Source: Paulownia fortunei (taxonomy: Eukaryota; Streptophyta; Magnoliopsida; Lamiales; Paulowniaceae). From it: a stretch of DNA of 64,000 nucleotides. The position numbers and the translations under genes were made by a program. Positions 1 through 12,425 of the stretch are shown here, piece by piece; position 1 is the first letter of the stretch, and every line of letters begins with the position of its first letter. Under the pieces are notes generated by a model, which was not told the origin of the DNA, searched no databases, and saw only the letters and a list, made by a program, of their open reading frames with translations. The DNA is taken from positions 5,142,642-5,206,641 of the forward strand of contig CM033116.1 in assembly GCA_019321725.1 (NCBI GenBank), in the 5' to 3' direction.

Positions 1-3000
1 AGTTCTTAATGATTGAATTAAAATGAATTTACTGATAAAAACAATTTTGAATCTTACTTAAATAAAAAAAAAAAAAACTATTGATGGGAGTGTTGGTAGA
101 GCACAACCCTCAAACAACTGGGAAACGTGCATTCTCACACGTTGAGACAAAAATCCGTTCCAAAACAAAGAAATGAACTCCCTTAGATCGGCCTTTCCCC
201 TCATCCGAATTTTCCATTTAAATGCTCTAACCCCATGATCCTTATTAGTGTCCAAATCAACGTGCTTAAATCTGCCAATCTGTTACCCATGAAGACCGTC
301 GAGATTTTTTTTTTCTATGTTTCATTTGTTATTATACATAATAAATGCATATCAAGCGTATTAAATATTTTTTTAATATTCATTTGACATAAATTATATA
401 TGCTTGACGTATATTTATAAAGTGTAATACGAAATGAAATATTAAATTATAATAGAAAATTTGAAGTAATAGAAAATTTGAAGTGCCGTGAACCTACCTA
501 TCTCTATGGTCATTTTATTCAAGGGGAACGTAGAATTCACACCAATCGAGATCAATGAGCATAGCGTTTTCAAGAAAGACATTTAAGAATCATATGGCTA
601 TTTTTGGTTTTGTTTGGTGTGTTTTGAGAAAAATATTTTGAAAAATGTGTTTTAGGAAAATGTAGTATGGTTTTATTTTGGAAATTATTGATTTTGCGTG
701 TGTTTTGTTTAAGAATAAGTAGATTTTTATCAAACGGTCCAGAGGACATGTTTTTATGTGGTTGAAGAACATAAGGAATCATAATTCTGTAATTACTGAT
801 TTTATATTTGATTAGGGATAAATCTAATCCTATATATATATATATATATACTTCAATCTTGGGAATTACAAGATGCCCTCATGAAAGGATTAATAGTTGC
901 ATGCTGACTTTAGGATGATCAGGCTGTATGAAATAAAGTTGTTAACAGTTGCAATTGAGACAGGTAATTCTCATGTTAGCAAAATTAATAATTCCATTAT
1001 TACAAGAATCTAAACTTGGAGAGGTTCTTTGCTATCTTTAATTTCCCAATCGGGGGAGAGAGGAACATATATCTTGCATGCGCATAAAAGAACATTTTTT
1101 TTTTTACGCAAGATTTTTTTTAATTTGAAATAAAGTCACACTATTATGGATGAGGACTAAGACACTTATCCCCAATTTGTAGATATCACTCAAAACAATA
1201 GTACATGATTTTTTGACACGATAATTTGCTCTTAATATAATTAAATGACTAATTTATGATTTTTAAAGTAAGCCCTCTATTAATTTGTAATTTTAAATAT
1301 TTACTAAGAAAGAGTTTCTCATCCATATACAAGAATGGGATAATTCTTTATCATATAAAATTTTGGCTAACTTTTTAGACTTAATTTTTTTTTTGAATTT
1401 TCTTAAAGGAAAATTTGAATGGAGTAAAAGGAAATTGAAGGAAGAATTATTATTTTTTCATTCTTTTTAATTTCCAAAGTGAAGACACAGAAGCTGGCGT
1501 AATCATTGAAACGATTTTTTTTATATATATATATAAACCTTAGACAAGTAATCCAACAGCAAGTTCATGTAAATGATGTGATATGGTACTTATATAATAA
1601 TAATTGTGGTTGTCAATTCTAAGACAGCATCTACCTGCGATTATGCGAACAATTTTACTGTTATTTATTGAAGGGGTCACCATTTTGTTACCAACTATCG
1701 TGAATGGGAAATGGATTCGCCAAACTTCTTTGTCATGACCTTTTTTATATTATGCAATTTTATCTTGAAATTATAGATTATTTTTATAAAAATTTCGAAC
1801 TTGATTCGTTCCTCTTCTACGATATTCTTGAAAAAAAATGAGTTGTTAAATTCATATGATATACTGAAATGTAAAAACAATGACAAAATATGGTGTATTT
1901 ATTCTTCTTCATCAATTTATTTTTTCTTAGAGTCGTTAGAAATCACATAATATTAAATTTTAAATAAAAAATTGAAGTGAGATGTGTATCTCAAAATAAA
2001 ATGAAAAGCATCTAAGTCAGGGTGTAAGGAGATTGAGTAGGGACATTGGATTTGTGTCGAAGTCTATATTTGAGATACTCACCTATTAAGGTTTTTAAGG
2101 GCTTGGACTTAAATTTGATAAGTAAATCTGTTAAACCTGCTAAATTTACTTTATAATTTAAAAAATATAAAATATACACTTTTTAAAAGTAATATTATTA
2201 AAAAAAATTAATAATTATTTTTTTAAAAAATAAAATATTAAATAGATCGAATCTAAATGTGAATCGAATTTAAAAATAAAAAATTTAAAATCTAACACGA
2301 ACTTATTTCAACTATTAAAATGCACCCCAAATGAAACGAATTTGGGGCGAGTCTCCCAAAGATTGAGAGGTCAGATGAGAGAGAAAGATTTCATTTACTT
2401 TGAGACACAATTGCTTAAACTGAGTTGTTCAACAGTACAATTAATCACTTCCAAATGACAATAATTTGAAACATTCAACGTAATATATTATTGGCTCATC
2501 GATGATGTTTTATCTAAATATTTAATTTTTGGTAGGTATAATTAACCTTTTGCCTATACTTTTAGAGAAAATATGTGATGCAAATATAATTATTGCACAT
2601 AAACAGACTTGTGCCTTTTAAATTCCCCACAATGTGGCAGTCAACTCCCTACCTAACCGAAGCAATTTAACTGCAGTCAATGAATGCAACTGGTTAATGG
2701 AATTTCATCTTTTAGTTATGTGTCAATTAATTTTTCCAAATGTCAACAATTTAGTAGGGGATATATCCTGGTCCATGTAAAAGATCATTTATCACAATTT
2801 ATTTATTTTTCATTTATGCGTTGTATCAATTTTAGAATCTAGCGTCTATTCATACTAAGATTTATTATTAATAGCAATAGTGCTACACATATTTCTAAAA
2901 TTTCTCTACAGCCCGAACACATTTAAACTTCTAGGCTCAAACCTGGAATTTTTACCATAAAAACAATTATTACCGCCAATACTTTTATAATCGGATTAGT

Positions 3001-3733
3001 AGATTCGATCGATTTAATTACAAATTGGTGATCGGTTCGATTTGTTTAAATGCAAAAAAAATAAAAAATTCGGTTAAATTATTATTTTTTTTTTAAATTC
3101 AAACTTGATATTTAGTTACATGTACGTGTTTGTTTGGATTTTAAATTTTATTATCTGTATTTTTCAGTTGATTATTTATTTTTTTACTTTGTACATAAAA
3201 ATTAATATATGAAATTATTATTAAATTCGTTGTATCGGTCCGACCAATTGAATCGATTATAAAAACATTGGTTGCGATATATGCTAACACGAGTGCATTT
3301 CTATCTAGTATAGTATATATCCAGACCCACAAAAAAATTAATTAGAATAGCTGATGTATAAATATGGCACAAAATATATGATAAGACAATTGTGAAACAT
3401 TACAGCGGGTGAGGCATGTATTATACAGATTTGTGGTTATGGTGGTGATAAAGTATGCCGGGTTGGAAGCTGATTTGGATACAAGTTTGCAGCAGATTTA
3501 CTACTTTCTTTGTTGGCAAAATTTATGGTATGGGCAAATCCTGGAGGAAATTTGGAGTAATTGCAAGGCATCTCAAAACATTCATGGGAAATTATTGAGA
3601 ATATTAACAAGCAGCTTAATAAGAGAAAAAGGTACAAAGAGTCATGAATTCTTGATAGATTTTGTACTACTTCAGTGGAAAATTGTTCTAAACACAAAAT
3701 AAATTTGGACAGAAAAATTAAAGTTCCATTCAT
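1..3733. other. AT-rich intergenic region, no supported gene
   Basis: Both strands hold only short, low-complexity open frames. Poly-A/T runs and short (TA)n tracts (about 832-850 and 1522-1535) are common. One degenerate AT-rich repeat-like block lies at about 2040-2350 and is listed separately. The open frame at 3409-3702 has no recognisable domain and abuts the promoter of the next locus, so I leave it out. Confidence 0.6.
2040..2350. repeat. degenerate AT-rich dispersed repeat, copy 1
   Basis: A block of A/T runs is bounded by less AT-rich ends. The right end contains 'gaatttggggcgag', close to wording in the blocks near 13.5 kb (gggcgggt), 41.2 kb (gggcgaga) and 43.1 kb (gcgggttt). All four share the layout of a short G-rich end around a core of TTTAAAAATAAT-like sequence. 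The family is unnamed and the boundaries are approximate. Chance similarity of AT-rich DNA is possible. Confidence 0.3.
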
Positions 3734-3734
3734 G

Positions 3735-3740
3735 TATAAA
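3735..3740 (+). promoter_or_regulatory. TATA box of the histidine-rich secreted protein locus
   Basis: TATAAA stands 50 bases before the ATG at 3785. Transcription would then start about 3765, giving a very short leader. A well-placed TATA box supports 3785 as a genuine start of a once-expressed gene. Confidence 0.5.
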
Positions 3741-3784
3741 GAGCACTACACCATTCCTCAATCTGCACAAATCAAGCTCCAAAG

Positions 3785-4228
3785 ATGAATTTTACAAGCT
3801 TTCTGGTGGTGTTCCTGTGGCTGGTGGTTATTGGCACCCCAGTCTTCACTCAGACAACTGCAGAAGAAAATATGGTGGTGCAAGCTACTCTTTCTGACGA
3901 TGATGGGAATGCATCACACCACCACCATCACCACCACCACCACCATCACCACACCACCACCATCACCACCACCACCACCACCACTACCACTACTGCCACC
4001 ACGATCATAATAATTGTCATGCTAAACCTCCAAAGCCCCATGGCCATCAAACTCCGCCACCAAAGCATGAGCATGCACCGTCTCCACATGCTTCTCCTCC
4101 GCACAATCATGGGCATCGCATCAGTCCTCACCATGCACCTGCCCCCATCACCGTCATCCACCCTCACACCATCATGCTCCCCCAGCACAAAGCCAACTAT
4201 TGGCTTTCTGGGAGCGAATTCTTTCTGA
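3785..4228 (+). CDS. His/Pro-rich secreted protein, AGP31-like, probably frameshifted
   Basis: Residues 1-22 form a clear signal peptide (hydrophobic LVVFLWLVVIG core), followed by an acidic stretch and 12 consecutive histidines (codons 3917-3952). The frame then turns into a Thr/Ile repeat, because the same CACCAC microsatellite is read one base out of register. The next frame continues as histidine and then as a His/Pro/Ala/Lys-rich sequence (KPPKPHGHQTPPPKHEHAP and similar), ending at a stop at 4252-4254. That composition matches the His- and Pro-rich part of non-classical arabinogalactan proteins of the AGP31 type, which are cell-wall glycoproteins. One base missing near 3952/3953 would explain both frames. 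The Cys-containing PAC domain that ends AGP31 proteins is absent in all frames. It is either a pseudogene, a sequencing error in a simple repeat, or a short divergent paralogue. Family assignment rests on composition only. Confidence 0.5.
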   Translation: MNFTSFLVVFLWLVVIGTPVFTQTTAEENMVVQATLSDDDGNASHHHHHHHHHHHHTTTITTTTTTTTTTATTIIIIVMLNLQSPMAIKLRHQSMSMHRLHMLLLRTIMGIASVLTMHLPPSPSSTLTPSCSPSTKPTIGFLGANSF

Positions 4229-4415
4229 AAGTTCAGATTAGTGTAACTATTTAATGCATGAATAAGGATCAAACTTATTTTTCTACAGAATTTCCTTTGC
4301 TTGAAATCCTCTACTTTATTGTGTCCTCATTTTAGTTATCAAATATGCCTGAAGTTTACCATCTTCTAGTAATACTACTAACCTAATTATTAACTTTTGA
4401 ACAAAATTAAAGGTA

Positions 4416-4469
<54 letters not shown>

Positions 4470-4470
4470 A
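4416..4470. repeat. (TA)n(TG)n compound microsatellite
   Basis: About 15 TA units pass directly into about 11 TG units. Confidence 0.95.
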
Positions 4471-5081
4471 TTTCAGATAAACAAGTGTCCAAATCAGAAC
4501 ATATATTCAAGGTAGAAATTATTATTAAATTAGATAAATACTTATACGGGTAAAATTCGAATCTAATAATTGTTAATTATTGAGTACTTATGAATATTTT
4601 GCAATTTGGGGCAATATTTTTTTTAATGAGGTGCGATCAATACATCAAATATTAATTAAAAATAGATGAATAATAATCGATCAATAATTTACAAGTAGAA
4701 TATCAACAAACTAACTACCACCCATCTTATATAAACTCAAGACACTAGAATTTTGGGGTCTTGATTTTACACTTGAGCTCAACTTTATTAACACAATTTG
4801 TGGTAATAAGTTATAAATTGGATGAGAATATATGAGTGTAGTTTTCAGGAGACTATTTTCCATATCTTGACAATGTGTATGAAAATTGAATCGTTTCTAC
4901 GAATTCAATGACAAATATCCTATTTGGTATAAAATGGAATACCTGGCAATAGATATATATATTAAGTGTATATACATTGAGTACAATATCTACAAAATGA
5001 TATATGGGATGCATTTGAATTGTAGCTACAGCTACGGGCATTTGATACTACTCCATTAGATAGGAATTTGAACAATAACAT

Positions 5082-5129
5082 CAATTATTATTAGTTAGGA
5101 ACCGCCAATTATTATTAGTTAGGAACCGC
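5082..5129. repeat. 24-bp perfect tandem duplication
   Basis: The unit, beginning CAATTATTATTAGTTAGG and ending AACCGC, occurs at 5082-5105 and again at 5106-5129 with no mismatch. Perfect identity suggests a recent slippage or repair event. Confidence 0.9.
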
Positions 5130-5863
5130 GCCTAGCAAATTGAATTTCACAGGTTGCTTCAAGCCACCGTTCACAAATTAGAGGGAAAGTGTCCTAATAT
5201 GTAAAACAAATTTAGTCTATAATATAAAATGTAATTTGAAATGTATGATTAAATCATTGTATCTTGCAATATCATCCTTTTAAACACAAATGAACAAAAT
5301 TAATTATCTAAACTTGTCTTGGATCAAACTAGCGAAACTTTAATTGCATTGTCGGCAAGTAAATTGGTTCTAACCGTTACTTTATTTAGTATAAGTTTAG
5401 GTTTAATTCAAGTTGAGCCTTACTCCTTTTGACTTAATTTAGTTGAAATTCGTATTATGCTTCATTTAAAATAATCAAATTGAACTTGTGAACTTCGAAG
5501 GGATTAAACTCGATTAAAGTGCAAAGTATAGTTAACATTTACGCTATGTTTGGATTGGATTTTAATGAGGGAAAAATTAAAAAGAAATTATTTACTCACT
5601 TCAAATAATTTGTACTTATGTTTTAAATATTTTATTTTTCTGTCTTTTTTCTCATCAAAATTCAAGGTCCATTTTTATTTTTCTGGGCTTCGAAGGTAAA
5701 ACTAGCCCAATGAATTTGGCCCCAAATATTCACTCTCATAATATTGAGTACAGACTTCACAGATAAGATTATTATGTGAAGTATTTACCAACATAAAGAA
5801 ACTAGCCATCGAGCATTCTGCATTTCAAGAATTTCACAGTGAAAAGAAGGAAGAATTCTGGAA

Positions 5864-8800
5864 ATGACTTCTACAAGTCTTTCATGGACTTCATCATCAT
5901 GGCTTCGACATCATAGCTTGACAAAGAACCTTACTACTGACACCACGAAAGCCGCTGACAGAGCCTCAGTTTTAACGGTTGTGGCTCAAAAAAAAGCCAA
6001 GAAAATGCGGAAGGTACACGACATGCTTCTTGACAAGAAATGGGTTCTTTTCCTTTTCTTTATTTTGAGTTCTTAAACTGGGTTTTAAGTTGTTTTTAAT
6101 CTTTCTTCTTTTGTATTTAGATTATATTGAAGGGGGATGTGACAAAGTTGGGTAAAAAGGGACAGCTGATGGATGTGAAAGCTGGGTATTTTAGGAACTT
6201 TCTGCTACCTATGGGCATGGCACAAATTGTTACACCCGATCTTCTCAAGTAATTATTCTCCTTTCAATTATGATTAGCATTAACATGTTTAGAAATCCCT
6301 GCTTTTTGGCGATTTTGTACTTCATATAATGGTTTTTAATGTATCTTTCTTGCTTCTAGTTAGATATGTTTTTGCTTGCTTGTACAAATTTTGTGCGCAC
6401 CTGCGATGAAAGTGCTTGTTCTTAGCAGAGTAGCTTTTTTTTGCAGATTTCTTTCTTTCTCTGAATTATAGCATATGTTGATGTGCTTATTGTATGGAAA
6501 AAGTATTCACGATCATTAAAATTGCATCTTACATCCATTTTCTGACCAAATGTAAATGGAATTTTCGCCATCTAATTAATGAATGATTTTTATCTTCTGG
6601 AAAATAAAGGGATATGGTCAACACATACTTTGAGGGTTTACTTCTTTTACACTTAAATAGATTGATGAAACAGATTCAAATTCAGATATAGGGCCAGTTT
6701 TATGATTCCCAAATTTTATGATATCATAGCTAGGTTGATTCATCATGCCATTTGCTTATATTGATTTCCAAGGGCCATCTTGACAAACCTTTCACCCCAA
6801 GTTTTATCCTGAAATAGAGGTCTGGGATTTTGGATTTGAAATTTCAGTAATTCCAAGTATATGCATTTTTCATTTATCTACAAAGCCAACTAGAGAAAAC
6901 TCATCGATTGTCAATTCTTGGCTAAATATATTTGCAGTGATTGGTGCCCAAATTTCTTTTTTTTCTCTTTTTTTTAGGGTTTTCTTTTCAATACTCATTT
7001 TTGGCTTAGGTTAGCATTTTACCATGATTATGCTTTTTCCTGATAAATTCATGTCATATTGTGTTCTTATTCTTCCAGTAATTGAAAGCTAAGGTCCTAT
7101 TTAATAGAGTATTTCTGTTTAAAGAAGTTTGAATTTTTCTCATGGACAACTTTTTCTGTTAATGCATCTTTCAGCTTGCTCTGTTTTACTGCATTATGTT
7201 AATTGGGTTAGATCTAACATCAATGACAATTTGATTAGACAAGCTTGAAAGCAAAATTATTGAACACGACATTGAATTATCTGTTGGCTGAGATTATGCT
7301 GATAAACTGTGACCTGCATTTTGTTGAAATCATGTCAGTCACTTACCGTGACACCCACGATGCTGTTACCATTCTTTGAGGACTATATTATGAACCTTAT
7401 TACTAAAATGACACCTGTGCTGCACACGGGTTTATCATAATCATTTTGAAAGTAATATAAGAAGAAGAGAAATGTTTTACTTGATAATGGTGCGGTGCAG
7501 GTGTATCACACTTGATATAGATTGCTAGTTTTGAACACAACAAGAATGAGCCTTTGATGTTTGACTATTACATGTAGAATTTGTCCTATTTGATGTTTTC
7601 TGTTTCTTCCTCAGGGAAATGAAGATGGAAGAGGAAAGAATTGAGGCTGAGAAAAAAAGAGTAATGAGTTCTAGCCATTTTAGATTATGCTTAATTGTCT
7701 ATAGAAGTCAGACACGATTTTTTATATTAGCTTGCTATGTTCATATTTGACAACTACAGTACTGTGCATCTTTCTTTGAAGAAAGGTTACTTTATCCTTC
7801 TAGACTTCAGTGTACTGTACACTGTTGACCCTTTGATGGAATATGTAGTTCTTGTCAAAAGACCCCTGAAATTTGTGATATTATCATATGGGAATATTGT
7901 CACATGACTTCAGCTTGTTCCCTGTTATCCACTGTTGACCCTTTGATGGCATATGTAGTTATTGTTAAAAAAAAAAAATGATCCTATCATGGTAATATTG
8001 TCATGACTTCAGCTTGTTCCCTGTTTGCCACTACTTCCATGGGCTATGTTTGTATTGACTTTCTGTAATGATCATGATTTGTCACTAAATCTGAGCATTT
8101 GATGAGGACAGTTGCTGTTCTGGAAAGAAGATAAAAGTTTACAACCAATAACCTAGACTTTCTAGGTCGCAGGCATCGTGATTGTGGGCCTTTTCACTTA
8201 TGATTTATCCTCAATTTCCAGAATTTTAAATAAATTTTGTTGGTTCTCCCACCAGACTTAAAAAATGAACATATATTAGTGTTTGCTACAGGATTCATGG
8301 AGATATAAAATACAACTATACATCTTTGTATTTGCTCTTAAAAGAAGTATTTCTTCGTAATTGTGTATTTTCATTTCATCCATCATGAGTTTTCATTGTC
8401 GATACTTGAATCAACCATTCTAAGGCTAAATTTTTTTTATTGAAACTGATTTCACTCAGTTAATTGTTTTGGAAGAATGATCTCTTGCAATTCTTATCTG
8501 ACGGTATTTAAGGGTAGTTTTTTTATTTGATCATCTGCCTTCAGGTGAAGGAAGAGGCACAACAGCTTGCTCTAATTTTTGAGACAGTTGGAGCTTTCAA
8601 GGTGAAGCGCAAGGGTGGGAAAGGAAAACAAATTTTTGGAACGTAAGTTGTGTTTGAAATTTAATAAGCGTGTAATAAACATATCTCTTGAGCATACTGC
8701 TGATTTATGCTCATCTTGTTAGTGTCACTGCTCAAGATCTTGTTGACATTGTCAAGGCACAACTCCAAAGGTATAGCTTCGAATTCATGCTTATGCTATA

Positions 8801-9464
8801 TATATGTCACTGTCACCTATGAATAACTTTTCCAAACTAAATTAAGTGATTTATATAGTGTTCATTGCAGTCTTAAACTTATGTTTTTCTGCTATTGCTG
8901 ACTTCGACTCAATTTGTTCTCTTTTTCAATTCCCAGAGAACATGTCTCTATGCTTCAAAAATCCTGTAATATTTACTGATATCCTAGACCTTGCATGTGC
9001 ATTTCAAATAGGATACAAGTTTTTGCACGTATCTTGGACCATCTAATTCCAAAATCCTGCATATATCACAGTTCCTTCTACTTGCTAGTGATCCAAAATT
9101 AAAAGTAATATTGGTGATCAAATTTATTATCTATATGCTATTATTACCTTCTACATGCTTGCAATGAACATTATTGGATTGAGTTCACAAAGTGCGAATT
9201 ACCTGATTTTTCCTCTGTTGCTATAAAGCCGCCATGATTTTTGCGTTCCATATTAATTCTTAACCATTCTGCTATTTAGCTCTGCGGACACTATGGAACA
9301 AGTGAAATATTGGTAAAAATCATTATCATGTTTATTTTTATAGGGATGTGGACAAAAGAATTGTCTCTCTTCCAGAGATCAGAGAAACAGGAGAATATAT
9401 TGCAGAGCTAAAGCTCCATCCTGAAGTTACAGCTCGAGTAAGGCTGACTGTATATGCTAATTGA
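5864..9464 (+). CDS. RPL9: 50S ribosomal protein bL9, chloroplastic
   Basis: Nuclear-encoded plastid ribosomal protein bL9c, a structural protein of the large subunit. Six exons are read from the sequence: 5864-6013, 6121-6248, 7615-7660, 8545-8642, 8723-8770 and 9344-9464. All introns are GT-AG and the join is 591 nt, giving 196 residues, the usual length for plant bL9c. Residues 1 to about 42 are Ser/Thr-rich and basic, a plastid transit peptide ending near [10 protein letters not shown]. The bL9 N-domain follows ([14 protein letters not shown], then [16 protein letters not shown], the family signature), next a charged connecting helix ([14 protein letters not shown]), and the C-domain ends in [19 protein letters not shown]. 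The GTAAGG inside the last exon is coding, because it encodes part of the conserved C-terminus. The ATG chosen is the only one upstream of the domain in this frame. Confidence 0.96.
7821..8029. repeat. imperfect tandem duplication (~110-bp unit) in RPL9 intron 3
   Basis: Two copies, 7821-7930 and 7931-8029, each start ACTGTTGACCCTTTGATGG and end near GACTTCAGCTTGTTCCCTGT. They have diverged by substitutions, a poly-A expansion and small deletions. The duplication is intronic and does not touch the coding sequence. Confidence 0.85.
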
Positions 9465-9669
9465 GGGCATGCACTTTCTGGAGCAACTCAAGTCAGGCCC
9501 TAAATTTGCTATTCTGGTTCGTTTTACAAGGTGTGTGGTTAATCGGTTACTGGAATCATTAGGTAATAAATAGAATATAAAGTGTCAATGTACATGAATA
9601 CATCTACATATTCCACCAGGAACACACTCATTAGTCTTAATTCCAATTGCTGGTTATATAAATAGTTCT

Positions 9670-10350
9670 TAAGTAGAGCAATCAGTTTACCAAGCTCGAA
9701 AAATGCTTGCTGAGCCTTCTCATTTCAAGCCCGGCTTAGGGTAAGTATGAGCTGGTTTGAGTTTGGGCTGTATATGAACCCTGAATAAAATGTCAGTGAG
9801 CCTCAATTTGATAGACTAATGCTGAACCAGGCTCAGCCTGACTAAATTATATTGAAACAAAGTAAAATATAATTGATTAAACACATTCATTAAATCATAT
9901 GATAATATTCGATTTTCCATTTGAAATTTACTACTTTTCACTACAAAAAGTTGATTTTTATTCTTTAAATGTCAAAAGCATTCTAGGATTTTAGACGTAG
10001 GAGCAACTAATATTTGTGCGAAATAGTTGTAAGTTACGCAATTAAAGGTTCTTAGTAACTTATAAGTGAATTAATGATTGTTGATGGCATATTTTCATAA
10101 TTTTCATGATTGAAGCTTGTTTTCTGTTCATTTTGATGTATAGGATAAAAACAATCCTATATTTCGTGGCTCTTCATAAAATTAGTATTGTCATTTTTTC
10201 AGGAGTATGTCTGTGTTAGCTTGCCCAAACTCGGGGCAAAGTTAATAAAATTAGTGAGTTGAACTTGAATGGTGATTGTATATTGAACAAATAATTGAAC
10301 TTAGGCATCTCAGACACATAGTAACATGAGCTTGAGCCACCCCAGTGCCA
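9670..10350. repeat. possible degenerate inserted element
   Basis: The left end is rich in 'gctcgaaa', 'gagctggtttgagtttggg' and 'gaaccaggctcagcctg' wording, and the right end has 'atgagcttgagccacc'. Such gagct/agctc-rich ends around an AT-rich core are typical of non-autonomous DNA transposons in plants. No clean terminal inverted repeat or target duplication was found by eye, so this is a weak call. Confidence 0.25.
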
Positions 10351-12369
10351 ATTCATAGACCAATTGGCAGCCTACACTGAAATTGCTTTATAATTCTCTG
10401 TCCCCCTCGGATACGACCCAGGTTTTGAGTGTTAGATTTGACTAAATTTAGACCTTACTGAAAAATGTTGTATCGTCAAATTTTTTAATTCCCTCCTAAA
10501 GGCTTGTGTTTTTTGCTCTTTTGTATAGGATTTTGTCCTACAAATGTAGAATATACCTTGAGTTACTGCTGGAGGGCCCCAGATCTGTAAGTTTTTTCTT
10601 ATTAACTTACATTTGCTTAGCCTAGCCTTGCATTATTCTTCTATAATTTTCTTTAGTGTAGTTGTAATCTTGTTGGAGAGTTATGGAACAACGGAGAACA
10701 GTCAATGTACTTGCATATTCTATTCAAGTTCGCAACCTCTTCTCACTAAATGATTTATGTTGATAGCAACTTCAATAAATTAAATTATCTGGTCTGTTAG
10801 GTTTGTGAATTGATGAAAACAAAAGGAGTCGCAGTTTTCTAGATCTCTGTTTTATCTTTTTCTTATCCTCATCCGCCTTCATTTGGTGCTTGCCATTAGA
10901 TCCAATGCTAGGTTTGCTTATTCAAGGTATTGCCTTTTCTTTTCATTTCAAGAATGCAAGTTGTTGGATCCCTCATTAAGTGATTGGTAAGAACACCTTG
11001 ATGTAGCATTTACTACAGTGATGTAGTAATTCTCTGATTGGCGAGAATATGCCGGTTGACTCCTCCGCTTTGTGTATCTGATTTCATGATGGTTCCTCGC
11101 CTACAATAACTAAGTCAAATCCTTGAGTCCGTTTCACTCTTGGGCCCATTGGACCAGGCCTATTTGTCCATTGGACTAGAACTATTTGTTTACAATGAAT
11201 TTCGACTTGTTGAGCTATGTGGATTTAAAATAAGTCATTTAAAATTTTTTCCTTAAAATTCTCTTATAAAATTTAAAACCTTTTATCCAAATAGAACCTT
11301 AAACATAAGCAAATATTGTCTCTAAAGTTCTTTTTCCAGATTTTTGTATACACATAAATTTTAACTCATTCCCTTGTTTAATTGAGGTTGGATTATGTCT
11401 TTTTTTTTTTCCTTGTGGTATGATCGTAAATATGTATATTTGTATACGCAGAAACACTTACACATACATAGTATGTGAATTGGGTACCATATTAATAACA
11501 AAGTAGCTATAAACTTCTCGTTTGAATGGAGTGAGTAATTATCATATCAATCCCAATTCTCATTGCTTTTAACACTCAAAAATCGTTGATTAATTCAACG
11601 AAAGTAGATAAAACTGTAAAGAATGAACCAAAAGAAGACCTGGCTATATACTTGACTTAATGTTTAAGATATACTAAGGTTTAAGCAAATGTGAAAAAAT
11701 AGTTGTCGGTGAAGTGTTAGTCAAAATTCGTATTATATTCGTATAGTATATGTATATAAAAATAATTAAAAATATTTTTGTTTTTTATAAATATTTTGAA
11801 TTATCGAGTAATACTTTATATTTTTGAAGTGAAATATTGTGTACATGTATTATATTTATTTTTATAATACTTAATGAATAATATTTTATTTTAATAAATA
11901 TTTATAATATTTAAATATAATTTAAAAATTATTCAAAAGTTATTTGTAAGTATTATTTGAATATGATATAGATCAAAAAGTAAAAATTCTAATGATTTAT
12001 GAATATACTATTTATTATTAAATAGTTATCTTTAAGTTATGTCGTATTTATAAATTAAATAATATAAAAATACTTATAAAATATTTTTTGCATAATTTAA
12101 AAATAAGTACAATTACAATTCGTATAAAAATAATATTAGAATAAATTGTATTTTTATTTTTAAATAATTATATTACATTCTTATTTTATCCGTTCGCCTA
12201 CAAATTCATATATTAACTATTTTTATAATTTTTACTGATTTTTTAATTATTATTTTCATAATATACTTGTACCTATTAAATGGTAAAATTTTCTAATCTT
12301 ATGTTTAACTAACTAGGTTGAAGCTAAGAATCTCCACAATTAATCATACACATGAAATTCTCCAAACAA

Positions 12370-12425
12370 TATACTATATATATATGTACATCTATATATA
12401 TATATAAAGGGGTGTGTGTGTGCGC
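12370..12425. repeat. interrupted (TA)n and short (GT)n microsatellite
   Basis: Short TATATA runs interrupted by GTACATC are followed by AAAGG and GTGTGTGTGTGCGCGC. Confidence 0.8.

Larger units (their letters stand above)
4255..5863. other. intergenic region between the His-rich locus and RPL9
   Basis: No gene is seen. The region carries a (TA)n(TG)n microsatellite, a perfect 24-bp tandem duplication, and AT-rich sequence with short degenerate repeats. The last 150 bases must include the RPL9 leader; I see no convincing TATA box there. Confidence 0.6.

Noticed and set aside
3409..3702. 97-codon open frame upstream of the His-rich gene
   Set aside because: No domain, no typical start context, and an overlapping frame of equal length on the other strand; it ends just before the TATA box of the next locus.
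4316..4510. Short frame encoding HTHTHIYIYIY repeats
   Set aside because: It is a translation of the TA/TG microsatellite. The same holds for frames at 22604-22867, 32961-33155 and 40931-41113.
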